Of a stretch of 64,000 bases of DNA, positions 14,151 through 26,800 are shown in pieces. The first letter of the stretch is position 1. The number at the start of each line of letters is the position of its first letter. The DNA lies in contig AP031353.1 in NCBI GenBank assembly GCA_037833965.1, positions 21,702,501-21,766,500 on the forward strand, in the 5' to 3' direction. This DNA is from Marchantia polymorpha subsp. ruderalis. Lineage: Eukaryota > Streptophyta > Marchantiopsida > Marchantiales > Marchantiaceae. Below the pieces are notes generated by a model that saw only the letters and a list, made by a program, of their open reading frames with translations, was not told where the DNA came from and made no database searches. A program made the translations under genes and the position numbers.

Positions 14151-17100
14151 TCGAGTGCGAGAGTCGTACTTTTGCATCATTCGTGTGTATAGGAAAGGGG
14201 TTTTTAAAAGTTTGGTAATAATGATCGAAACTCCATGGCGGGCCATATCATTTGCTGTTCGAGCGACTCACCGAATGTACGCGAATATTTCTATTTTATT
14301 AAACTCATTTCTTATACGCCAAGGCTCAGGAGTATTCCTCACTAGGTTGGATTATGAAGTAATAAATGCCGGTCATGCATTCATGAGCTCTTACGAGAAC
14401 GTTGAGTACTGCGGTTCTTTTTTTTAAAAATCGAGCGGTCCGAGCCAATTAGAGTACTCGAGAAGACGGGCTCCATCATCATCCCCCTAGAAGACCATTC
14501 TCCATAACAGAATTCTTGTGCTGTTAGATACTGATTGCGCCACCGGTAGCCCGGAGAAAGAAGACCCGTCAATCTCGATCGGTCACTCTGTACCCGTTGC
14601 CCTCAATCATGTCTGTACAGAGGACCTACAGAGCTAGACTAGAGCGAGCGACCGAAGAGATCTACGCTGCTGCTGATGCTGCAGCTGCTGCCGATGCGCA
14701 CAAGTTGTGGACAGCCGATGCTCATTCAGTGCTCGAGTTGTTTGGATCCAATGAGATGAGCGCCTGGGAGATGACACATTTCGTATGTGATGAGACCCCC
14801 CTCAATATGTCGCGTCCAGTCACTGCTCCGGGTTCGTTGAGCGGTACGCTGCTCTACGCTAATGTATGCCAGCCGGATGGGCTGTAGAGAGTGAGTATTC
14901 TGGTACCAGTATCCGGGAAAGTCACATGGAAGAAAGTTAATCGGATCTGCGTCCCGGGATACAGTTTCGAAAGTCGTTCAGCGCCATACGAAGGTGCCGA
15001 CCTCGGGCTCTCACGAGTGTACGGACGATCATACGTTACTCTGATCTGGGAAGGGGAAAGTTCATGAACCCACGAGTGCCGAGTCTGAATCCTTCTGAGA
15101 CTCCTTCTAAATTGGCCTATTCGACCCCTGTCGAAATTTCCATGATTAACTTCTTACGGTCAGTCCCAAGCGACCGACATCTCCTCCGCCTCTCTGGTTT
15201 TGCCGTATTTGAATGACAGCATGCGTATTGGGCATTCGCATTGAGACGTGTGGATTTGATTTTCGTTCCAAGTTGTGGTGTACTCCTCTTCTGCTCTGAA
15301 GAAGACTTCAGAGCAGGAACCAAATCCATAGCTCCCAAGAGGCTCCTCAGCCCTGCCACGGTTAGACTGAGCAAAATCTCTGCAGTGGCTCACAGTGGCC
15401 TCACTCGAAGAGTTTCATCCGATCTGGGTAAGGTTGCACATGCCAGCAACTCGCAGCAGAAAATTGGAATATCTGCATCGCAGTACTACTAGACTGGTAA
15501 CTCTGCAGTGTAGGAGGAGCTTGCAGCATGCTCTGGCGTCAAAATCACCCAGCCCGAAATGTAGTCCCTGTAGTCAGAAACTATTCTGCAATGTGCGGAG
15601 AGAGTAACGAGGGGTCAAATATTGGACCAATGGTTTCTTCTTCCCCCATACGCGGAGGGGCGATGCCCCAGTACACATAGAAGTGCAGCCATTGGCCGTT
15701 TGAACATAGAACTGATTCCCCTTCATATAGTGTATGATAAAAATCACAGTGTAGATATAAAGTCATATGACTTTACCCTCTGATCCCTATCTAGACCTTC
15801 CTTTACTCACTTGCAAGTGTCGACAGAGGTTTAGCCCCCACTTCTCCTCTTCAGCTTCGCATATTTCTCCTGTCAACTTGCTCGCTATACTGACTGCAAA
15901 CATATCTTCAAATGGAACAACATGGGCCCATGGCAATCTCTTGAGTCAGGGCAGAATCCTAAGCTTTTGGCCCAATGCTAGCCGGGAGACGAAGGCAAGG
16001 CGGTCGAGGCGATGGGAGCACCAAGGTTGGAATGATAAGGATGTAGCAGGAGAAAAGCATGAGAGAATATGATGATGGGGGTGTAGTTGGCATTCGCAGC
16101 TGTGCTGAAAGTTGTAGCGTTTTAGCATAACCCGAGGCCGGGCTCGAGCAGATTACCTCGGCACTACGTGTGCTGACGCAGTAGTGGGCGTGACACTCAT
16201 CCACTGTTCGGCACTTCCATGAGTTAGACTTCATAAGCCTCCATCTTCTCTGAGTTGACCCGATCACGCATCAAATCTGGCGCATGCCATCCCTTCCATG
16301 CTTTACTGTGTTTCCAGTTCATTGTTCCTGGAAATTCCCTATGCAGTAGAAAACAGGAGCACTGGTGGCAGTGTTATTCACCCAATTATAGCATTCAGCT
16401 TTACCTTTATGAACGATCAGGCGGGAGGTCGTTGATCTACTATTCGTTGACTCAGTTCAGCGATGCAGCAGTGATGGCGACGAGGGGTATCTGCATAGAT
16501 TCTGGACTCTGGAGTCAAAGAAACTCTGCTGAGCTAGATAGATACCCATGGACATCCCGGAGGCCGCTCACTCGCTCGCTCGCTCCCTTCGGAACCAACG
16601 AGATTATGATCATGCACAAAAGCGACAAAAACTTAACATTAAAGCTCCGGAGACACCCATCAGGTTGCAACAAATCGCGAGGTTTTGCCGAGCCTTTGTG
16701 TGATTTGTGCTTTCAGAGTGTGGTCTTTGTGAACTGCAGACCTTTTGGGAAAAATGTCTTTCTTTTTCCGACTACCTTGCCATTGAGTCAGATTCGCATT
16801 AACCGCCATATCTAACATCTCTAACAACACTTCTGTACAGACCAACAAAGGCCTTTTGAAGTGGTTGGTGCGTCATATATTATTGCTTCTGCAAGTATAT
16901 CTTATTCTTCGTACTCGTTGCAGATGATATATGGAGGAGGTCACAAACTCTCCACCAAGATGGCGGTCCTCGACATTGAGCAACGAGCCGTGAGATCTTG
17001 TATGGTAATAGGGGACCAGGAACCGCGCCTCAAGAGATCATGTCGTAGCTCCATCTTGTGATCCAGCATGTTTGCTTTTGGTTATACGAAACAGGAAGCT

Positions 17101-18390
17101 GAACAAAAAGGCTACGTCTTACTTCAGCTGAAAGAAAGAGTCCTTGCTCGGTAGCTGGGGAATCGCATGCACATGTTCCTCAGCCGATGGAGATGTTACC
17201 GGGCTCGATCTCGATAAAGGAAGAGAGAAATTCCATGCACGCATTAAGAAAAGAATGAGCTTGCACGGGCGCAAAGTAGTAGAGCAAGTAAATCGGGATC
17301 ATTCATGATGGGCGTCTATTAGGAGCAATGAGAAGTCACCCCCACCGAGGAAATGATAAATAGCTGAAACGAAATGCTCAACAACAGGGAGTGGCACCCG
17401 ACTCGAGTGTTGAACGTCGATCGAACGAGAGAACACCATGGATCGAGATGCACATGAAAACAAGCTATCGATTCTAATGACATACATAGTAAACAAAACC
17501 TTGAGCCAGTGACGCAAGAGTTCTCTACAACAGAGGAGGAATGGCAACTTTCGAGAAAGTGGCAGACCGATCCATGCCACACAGAAAGAAAGAAAGAAAA
17601 TGGCCAAAAGAGAGAATGAGAAAGAGTGAAATAGTGATGGAGAGGGAGAGGGAGAGATCGGTGCGTGATCAGGCGCCGGACCTACATGGACGCACCAAAT
17701 ATGTCGCACATAGAGAGACATGGGTGCACCACGCTACGATCTACAGAATGAATAACGAGGCATTCAACGCTAGTGTCCTCCTTCGGCTTTCGATCGTCGT
17801 CCGTAATCAGCGAACCCGTCTTTCCACGCTGCTCAGTGCGCACTCCCCACGTAAAGGGCACTGTTTGAATCGTTGTTGGCTGACATGGCCCCTGATTCGA
17901 CGCTCGTGTCTTTATGGCCGAGTCAGGCCCCGTCTTCATTTTGTTCTGCCCCTTGTAAGAGAAGCACATTTTCTTTTCAGTTCCTGACAAAATTGCCTCT
18001 CTCGGTACCATGGCTGGTGCGTAATTAGCTCCGTGTGAGCTCGGCTTCTTGAGGTCTCCTGGCGGGGCATGAATTGAGTTCGGTGCTGAATGAATGATTT
18101 CTATGCCGAGCGTGAGTCCTCGACTCCTGGGCACTCTGAGCGGCAAAGCGCTATTCGGATGCTCTTTGGTTTGCAGAATATTCGCTAGGAAATTCCGCTG
18201 TCTTGGTTGCCCGTGACTCTCACAGGCTGTAACTCTCCGCATGCTTTGAAGCTTTCGTGAGAAAGTGCGCTTTGGTAATAAATATTTTACCAAATATTTA
18301 TTTGCGTTCAAATTGCACACTTCTTACAGCGATGTCAGTTCCTTTTCTTAGTTAACATGCAAATGGATCTAAGGTTTATAATGTACAAGA
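14150..18390. other. long stretch with no recognised gene
   Basis: Mixed-composition DNA. Frames of 60-210 codons occur on both strands, the largest on the minus strand at 17,682-18,320. None has a domain I can name, and they overlap one another in conflicting frames, so I call none of them a gene. Confidence 0.5.
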
Positions 18391-18462
18391 CGATGGGAAG
18401 ATCAGTAACTGACCCCAATAGCATCACGATGATATTGGGGTCAGTTATTGATCTTCCCATCG
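18391..18462. ncRNA. 72-nt near-perfect foldback; candidate small-RNA precursor or miniature foldback element
   Basis: The arms are 18391-18420 and 18433-18462, 30 nt each. They are complementary at 29 of 30 positions, and the single exception is a G opposite T, which would be a G-U wobble in a plus-strand transcript. The 12-nt loop contains a further CAT/ATG pairing. Pairing stops abruptly outside the arms, and I see no flanking target-site duplication. I recognise no known microRNA in either arm. The fold is read directly from sequence; its function is unknown. Confidence 0.55.
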
Positions 18463-19890
18463 TAGAAAAGTTTGAGAGAATATATGAAGTAAATAAACTT
18501 TCATCCAAGTATAGTCGTTGGTTTACTTGAGACTGTGTGTTAAAAACTGTAGTCATCGTTCAGTTTAAAACTTAGTCATATGAATATATATACTTCATTG
18601 AGTTTCTAGTCAAGAATTAAAAGAAGTCTCATCGTATTGGGTTTACATTAAGAAACAGAAATTACTCACTCGATACTAGATTTCTTATCATAGTAATAAT
18701 TAACTTAAAACAGAAGTACTTAAATTTATTTTCTTCTATGTATTTTTTTGAATATCAGTTGTAAACATCTTTTTCAAAGAATTGTGAAGTAATATGTGGA
18801 AAGACATCATTCTCTGCATGCACCTTGTTCCTTAATATTCGCGGATTGTTCTATGCAACTCGAGAACATGAAATGAGATTCGCCAGTAATCGCGGATCGG
18901 CAATTGGAGGTGAAAATTTGCATGTCATTTACATTTTCTGAATGACATGCAAATAATGATATGCATCATGCAATGCAAAAGACACGTCATCATTTTTTGC
19001 CTTCAAGATCCCATTCGCTTGAGCAACATGTAATTTATCGGATAAATGATGTTAATTCTCATCAACTACTCTTCATTTGCATCCGCTTAATTCACTTCAA
19101 CCTTTGCTGTCATTTATGAAAGGCTTTGCTATCTTTCTTTTCTGATCGTTGGCCACATGATTATTCAATAAATCGTTATTTTTTACAGAATAGAAGAATT
19201 CCCATTTTGTTGACCACTATCATTTTCATGCAAGAAAGTGAAGAAACCATGTACTTTGCGTAAAGTGCCTCTTACTACGTGTACCTATATTTGACAGGCA
19301 AAATTTTGCTTGAGAAGTTATACATTTCATGAAGCACATTTTATCTCGAGGAAAATTCACACGGCTGACGGAGGTTGAAATGCCGACATTGAATAAATCA
19401 TTACAATTATTAAGAGAAAAGTCATGCACAACCCTTAGGAAGCTAATATTGTAAACAGTGCGGTCTATTCGCCACCTATACTTCATAAAACGTTGATAAA
19501 TTTGTCAAATTGTTAAAGTATATATATGCCTCAAAATGTTTTTCTCTGACCCACATCATCCATCTTCGTCACTGAAGTCTTTTATTAATGTTGTTGTCCT
19601 TGCTCAACTGATCATGTCATATGTCAGTTTTCTTGGCACTATGCATGAACATGCCCGAACTTTGAAACATATGCCACTGCTGGATGGATATCTGCTGCAG
19701 CTGCAGACGGGACAGTTTTCGATGTTTGGAAGCATGCTGGTTTGTGCCAAAGTGGAATGGCCCAAGGTGGCATGGTTTAAACGATGCAGCCGCCCTTCAG
19801 GATCAAAAGTTGGCTCTTGTGTCGAAAGTCTATTTGTGACAGGTTTGGCTTGTGGTTGAGTATTGTTGCAACCACTATTGATCTCGTGAC
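18463..19890. other. AT-leaning DNA without a recognised gene
   Basis: Apart from the short inverted repeat at 18,916, nothing is recognised here. A 107-codon plus-strand frame at 19,536-19,859 has no motif I know. Confidence 0.45.
18916..18954. repeat. short perfect inverted repeat (14-bp arms, 11-nt loop)
   Basis: The arms at 18916-18929 (atttgcatgtcatt) and 18941-18954 are exact reverse complements. The motif lies about 450 bp right of the longer foldback. It could be a small hairpin or a chance palindrome. No transcript evidence can be seen. Confidence 0.6.
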
Positions 19891-20530
19891 TGCTGCTATG
19901 GCAGATGGATCTTCAAGCTCTGATCTTACTGTGGATAAAGGCACGAGTCATGGGAGTGTTTAGGCTGAACCTTCCTGTTATAACCTCGATTCTAATACTC
20001 GGCGAGCCGATGCTGAAGCCAGAGGGAGGATTCAGCGCAGATGCAACTAGCTTAAAAAGAACAGTACGATGAATAGTTCACTCGAAAAATGGAGATGTGC
20101 AGCACTTGAGGGTCTCCCTCGCCTCGAATCTATGCGGAAACTCTATGAGCTGGAGAAAAGTTACAGAAACAACATCCAGAAGTTGCAAAAATTTGTTTGT
20201 TCCCAAAAATTCCCAAAAGTCGCCAGAAGCAAATATGCGAGAAGAAGGATTCAGATACCTTTGTTATTTTTAGACGGGGACCAAGTAATAACCGAGATTC
20301 TAGTTACTGTGGCTGGAAAACGAGGAGGGAAAGAAGTAGCTGAGAGTTGATGAATTGCACAGATGTCAGTTGGTGGTTGCTGCAGTCTTATCTGCAGTAA
20401 ATTACAAGGAAGGACACAACAACCTTCTTCACATCTCAAACATTGCTGAAAGAGCATCGCACTTGCTTGCGAGTTGAATCAATTAGCTTGTGATGAACTA
20501 GAACTCTCAACATGGAAAAACAGCCGCGGT
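19890..20530 (+). pseudogene. possible decayed protein-coding remnant, family unknown
   Basis: Translation gives protein-like stretches in shifting frames. One is MADGSSSSDLTVDKG, followed after a stop by RRADAEARGRIQRR. Another is a 93-codon helical-looking frame at 20,069-20,350. The last is CQLVVAAVLSAVNYKEG... near 20,370-20,470. The segments are separated by stops and frame changes, so no intact gene is visible. I cannot name a family. Real exons with unrecognised introns, or chance, are both possible. Confidence 0.25.
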
Positions 20531-20819
20531 GGGGAGATGTAGTCAAGCCAGTTGCAGTGGAAGTGGAAGAGTTTTAACTTCTCTACCCAAATAAAATATG
20601 AACTTGTTTTGAGCATTGTCTCTTTCCTTGGTGGTTTCAAAACGAGAGCTTGTCTTCTGTGAAAACCTCTATTTGAAGGCAAATTATTCATAGTGACTGG
20701 AACATTATATTATAGTTTATAAACCATATTCATAGATTATGGCTAAACCCTGCATTTTTATTTGAATGAGGAAAAGAAGATTCATGATGGGATGCATTTT
20801 CTCGATATACTGTACTTGG

Positions 20820-20823
<4 letters not shown>

Positions 20824-20853
<30 letters not shown>
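20824..20853. repeat. (CT)n microsatellite
   Basis: A run of about 15 uninterrupted CT units. It is the longest perfect dinucleotide run in the left half of the window. Confidence 0.95.
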
Positions 20854-20857
<4 letters not shown>

Positions 20858-23800
20858 GTTGTTCCAAGGCTAAAGCTCATAGAATAATATAATTGGAAAA
20901 GGTCAAGCCGATGCAGTGTAACGGGCGTCGTGATGATGAGAAGTGCTGGATTAAAAAAAAAATAGTAATAGAGAGAGGGTTAAGGAGTGAGATTACAAAA
21001 GAAACGGAGAGAACACGGGGAGCTCCTCAAGACGAGCCAAATTGTTGCCCGAGAGCTGCAGAGGTGCGGGCGCAGCTACTTGCATCTTTTTGGTCATAGT
21101 TGTGATCATTGACTCACCTTGTGGCGCCTTTATTTTAGAATTTCTTTTGGTTTGTGTCCATGTAAAGGCGAAGGTGATTGGATAGATAAGATAGGTAAGG
21201 AAACAAAGGGACGCAGGGACGCGGCACAGATTACAAGGAGGCCTAGAGAGGATCGTGTACTTGGTGTGCCTTGGAGTGCGCTGGAGTACTTTCAGAGAGC
21301 GAGTGGCTCCTCGCTCGTTCAATGTCGAACTGTGGTGAATAGTCCGTCTAGCATTCTTGTCTACAAGTAGTTTCTGGAGGCTGGAGCGGAGTTGGAAAGA
21401 ACTATAAAATTAGAACTGGGAAAGGCCGTTCTGCTCTGACTCATGTATTCATTTAGAGGAGTGTCCTGCTTTCACTCCTGTGTGCAACACTCCAAGAGCC
21501 CCTTTCCAATCAGAGCTCCACTGCAAGCCTGGCAGATTGAACTCAGGACCCAATTCCACTGCCTCGGCTCTCTCCTTTGTCGTTCTTCGCTTCGTCGATT
21601 CTGAGCTCCGCAGCGGCAGGTTGGCCACTATTCTCTTCGTGCAAAAAACCAACAAAATCCATCCAATGTTCTGATCACGATTTTCGGTAGACTGAGCCCC
21701 ACCACACTCCGATTCTCTCCCTCCGTCCCTCCCTCCCTCCGTTTTCTTTCAATCTCTCTCTACCTCTCCCTCTCTCTCTGCCCCCTCTCTCTCTCCTACT
21801 TGGTTTCTCTCTCAACAGGCTCCACTGTATAACGTCAATCCAGCAGCAGCAGCAGCAGCAGCCTGCTCTGTCATGGCCTGCCATCATACATGCCCATCTT
21901 GCTCACTAAGCTCTCAGATCGCTCTGCTCTGCCGGGGTCAGCTCGACTGATGCATATGCTGATGCGACGACTGATGCATATGCTGATGCAACAGCTTCTG
22001 CCGGCACTCGAAACCTCTTCCAAATTGAAACTTTCAAATTACAATTCTTCTCGAGTTATCATGGGCCATCACTAGCTGTGCATATCTTTGTCGCAAGGAC
22101 CAATGGGCTGTCAATGCTCATGAACGTTCACTTATTAGGCCGGTGCATCAGGACGATCGTGGTGTTATTCGTCCTCAGTCGGGCGTCGTTCTGAGTTTAA
22201 AATCCATCCACAGAGTCCCTTGGGAAACTCTGACCGAGCTGCGAATTTCCATCTCTGCGGCTGATGTGTATATATGGGACCACATCACAGCATTTTCCTT
22301 GTCCTTGCTGCTGCTGCGTCTGCGTCTGCACCTGAGTACGAACCTTGAATGGCTCGGCTTGGCTTGACTTGACTCTGGAACGAGCTCGGAATGGCAGTCC
22401 CGGACGAAAGTAGATGACGCTGAGAGTTCATTCTCCAATCTTGTCAACTGGTAGATCTGAGAAGCAGAACAAAAGACAGCGAACGGGGGCTGGAGGGTAG
22501 GACCAGACTCCATCGGCAGATTTGACAATTGCCCCAGCGGAAATATAGGGACTCCAGGATCGGATCGGTCGGCCTCGACGGAATGGCGGAAGCGGCTGGC
22601 CCATGGCCGAAAGCCGATGGCCGGGCCGGTAGCAGTCACAGTTACCGTGCTCCCTATGTCTTAGCGGTTAGACCTGCCCCTTCAACACCGACAACTGTGC
22701 ACGCCATGCTGCTGCTGCTGCTGCCCTCTCTGAGGCTCTCTCTCTCTCTCTCTCGGAAGCTGGACCTCTAAACCTTGCCAGCGAGCGAGCGATGGTTGGA
22801 AACTTGGGGGGAGAGCAAAAGTGAAAAGTTTGGCCTCGGTAGGAAAAGATTGAATGAGGAGGAGGAAGGGGATGAACAATGCGATGACACCTGGGGCGCT
22901 CCGCGTTCCGGCTCAGGCTCAGAACGATGACATCAATGACATCTCGCAGAATGACGCAATTAATGTTTCTCGCAGGCTCGACATGGGAGGGCGGGCGGGA
23001 AGACCACGAGAATGATTGGAGTAAATTTCCTCCGGCCCAAACTTCGTCTTCCCGAGGGAAGGAAGGAAAGGAAATTGGAAGGAAATGAAAGGAAGAGTGA
23101 CCTTAGCAGCTCTTTTTTGACCTGACTGCCCTTCTGCAAGTCCTCTGGAGTCTGGACATGTGCCTGGGCAAGTACCTATTACCGTTGATATCTTAATCCC
23201 TGGGAGCTGCTGCCCCCGCAGGCTGGGCTGGGCTGCTCTGTTCATTCCAAATCACCGGGAGCTCGCCATAGCAGGGGATTCACCCACGCTGGTCACAATT
23301 TGAAATGCTTTCCCGTCTCTGCAGTCGAAGATAATATTCAGGCTATCTGCTTTCTCCCGCAGACTCCAGACTCCAGGCTCCAGCAGCCCGGTGCTCGGCC
23401 TACGAGAGCGGTGGAGCTGGCTGGCTGGCTGGCTTTCTGGCTGCTGCTGCTGATGCCTGCGGGCTGTAGTCTGGTAATTTATCCTCAAGGTTAGCGAAAG
23501 TTGTGCCAGCACGCAGGAGAGGAGGATGCACTCTCCCCTCCAGTCCCTCTGCTTCGGTACAGAACACCACATCCACAGCCAGACTCGTTTCATGTTCCGT
23601 ACGACCATCCATCTCCTCGCTCCCGTCTCCAGACTCCCGCCCTTTACACGACTCCCTTACGTTTGAACCCACGCAGTACAGTACACAACTTCTCTATAAT
23701 GTTCTCTCTGTGCTCTCTGTGCGAGAGACTGTGAGTGTGAGTCTCTGTGCCGAGCTTTGACTGACTAGCACGCGATCGGATGGATGAAGGAAGGGCTCTC

Positions 23801-26800
23801 CAGATGGATGTATCCATGGAGCCCCTCGTACTGTAAACTGTCCCCAAGGGATTAACACTCGCGAAACCTTCTGCGAAAGTGGGCTCAAATCTGAGCTCCA
23901 TCTCTCGCGCTCGGTAGCCGGAACCTCCAGTGGAGAGGAGTGCAGTGTGGCGGAGCGGAGCGGGAGTAGAGTTGGTCAGGCAGCGAGTGAAGCTGAACTG
24001 AATGTCCCCAGACTTGCCACTCCTGCTTCACCATGAGCCTGAAGAAGAGCCTTGCGGGAGCCACGCTATCCTCCCCTGCCGCCACTGTGTCACCTAAACC
24101 CCCTCCCCAAGAGGCTACGGAGCTCTGTTCTCTTGTGCTGTTCTGTGTTCTCTATAGTGCTTGATGAGTCATGACAACCATCGTCCTCAATCTACCCACA
24201 TTTAATGAACGACTCGTAGCCCTGTAACATATGGTCTTCCTACGAGTGTACGAATATACAACTGTTCGCTCGCTCGCTCCCTCCGTCCCTACCGTACCCG
24301 TAGAGTTATATGCGAGCGAGTGTGTCGAGTGTGTCCAACCGACCCGATCCAGAAACCTGCAAGGCTACGTCCCAACTGGTAGCTGCGAGAGAGAGAGAGA
24401 GAGGGAGAGTCTTGAACGGATGAATCACTCTTGCATCGGAAATGGAGTTAGCAAATAGAGTAAGAAGGTGGACAAAATCCGAAAGGGGTAGAATGAAGAA
24501 TCTGTAGGGGCTGACTGGACTTCTCCGGTCTGGTCTGGGGCTCGAGTCGTAGAAGCGAAGGGGAGACGGAGGGGAGGTGAGGTGAGGCGAGGTAACGTAC
24601 CGGAGATGTGAACACCCTACAACGGAGGCAGCGGCTACTCCTGATGATGAGATGTCGGGCTGTCGGGTGGTGGAGATGGCGCGAATGCATCTGACTTAGA
24701 GCGAAATCCCATGCTCAGCCTGATGCATTTTGCATGCTTCATGCTTCGCCCTCAATTTCTGCGCCAGCTTTGTGCCAGCCCGAACATCTGTTAACCCTGT
24801 TGCCCCTTTACGGGATTGTGAGTCAACCAGCCTATCAACAACACCGTCGCCCACCCCCCACCCCCCGTCTCCCTCTCGTCTACGCCCACACCCCCCCATA
24901 CGGACCCTCGACGGAGGGAGCGAGTGGACTTCGCATCATGGCTGATGGATGCCATGGATGCCGGTCCTTCAGAGCCGAGTGCAATGAATATGGCTCGGGA
25001 ATCTCAGTTGAATTTGGCATATGGCGTCGAATAAGAAAGCGAATCGGAAATGCACATAATCGGGGATCGGCATGGGGATGACAACCGCTCGTTATCCTTG
25101 TAGTAGTGACCGGCATGTCCAAGCGTACTCGCCGTCATCCAGCACTAGTGGGGGGCGGGGGCTAAAGGGGCATGGTGTCAGGAGCGAGAAATCACTGTTG
25201 AAATAGTTGCATGCTGTTGTGTGCACCGGGATAAGTTTGCTGATAAGGTTTCGGTGGAACTAAAGCGCCCCCCCGCACCTCTCATTATGAAGACGAGACC
25301 GCAGCGGCATGTATGATTAAGGCTCGCTAGGCGTCCTGGGGTCGCTTTGATCGAGGAGCTGCTCGAAGTGCTACTTTCAACAATAATGAGGATTTTCAGT
25401 CGGAGACATGTGTCCGGGCGAGGAAGGTCCACCCGAGTCCCGGGGGCCAGGAGGGGGCCGAGGAGGTCCAACACAAATCTGAACTTGTTCTGCGTTGCCT
25501 TCGAATTGCTTCCGAGCATAAATGAGCGACATTTAAGCACGACCCGCTCTGATTATGAGAAGGAGCCGTTTTCTGGGCACTGTTGTTGAGGTCCTTCTGA
25601 GGCTGCCTCTTCTCCTCGGCACGGAAAGATGTTCTTTCTCGGCCGTGAATGCTCTGAATGGTTCATTTGTCGAGGTCAGACCGAGGCTGAAGTTCGAAAG
25701 GCTGGGCAGGAAGGTTGACAATGGATGTACATGGGGCTGGCTAGCCAGGCTACGTACAGACAGACATGCAGACAGACAGACAGACAGACGGCGACAGACA
25801 CACAGAAGGGGATTGCTACGGAGCGTCGCTCCTCGAGGGGATGACGGAAAATCTGCGAGCCAAGATCGTCCAAGGGATGGGAGAAGAGCAGATATGATTA
25901 TCACGATAAGACTGACTAAAGCACACAATTGAGGAATTTGTAGTTCAACTGCACCGCAAATGATTATCTGCGCTTGTGTTGAGGTTTTTGAAATCGCATG
26001 TCCACCGCCTACTCGCTACCGGAAGCCCAGAAGACCTTTTCCAGGTTCATTTCATGTCATGTCGCCTCCCTGCCAATCAGTCCATGGGGTTCAGCTGCCG
26101 GGGCCGAGGACGATGACGAGGGGCCCGGAGACGGAACGAAAGCCTCAAAATGCAGGCGAGATGCACTGAGAATGAATGATGCACATTGTGACATCACTCG
26201 AGTGGACGACGACGACGACCACTACTCCTGTCGTAGTAGTAGTTGTGGTAGTAGTGGACGTCGTATCACTATATCGTAGACCCGCCATCTCAGCTCATCT
26301 CCTCTCATCTCATCTAATCTCATGTGCAGAACGACGAAGGAGGAGAAGATACGGAGCTGTAGCTGCTGAGCGTATGCGCAGAGTGACAAGGGCGAGAATG
26401 ATTGTATTTGGGATACCGGACCTTACTACTTTCGGTGCGGGACCCGCCGAGTCTCGCCACGCCCGGCCCTAAAACTGGATCCCACTAGCGCGTATCGAAG
26501 CTTGGACAAATATCGCCGGATCCAGCTTAAGAGTGAATGATGGGGGTCTAGACGTAATGCCAAAGATTATAGCACTCAATAATCTGAACAGAATCGAGCG
26601 GACAAAAGCTGATTGCAGGTTTTTGCATCAAACGAGGTCTGAACTCTGGACTCTGGACTCTTTGCCCAAGCTTTTGGCGCTATGTCCATTTTAAGGTGCT
26701 CGCTCGAGTGCTCGAGTGGCATTCTCGAGTCTCGTCCCACCACCCCCCTCTTCCACTTCCCCCTCCCCCTCCCCAAATGCCGAAACACTGGCCTGGTGCT

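Noticed and set aside
26212..26264. 15-bp inverted repeat with 14 matches
   Set aside because: Both arms consist of GAC/GTA microsatellite-like units, so self-complementarity is expected.
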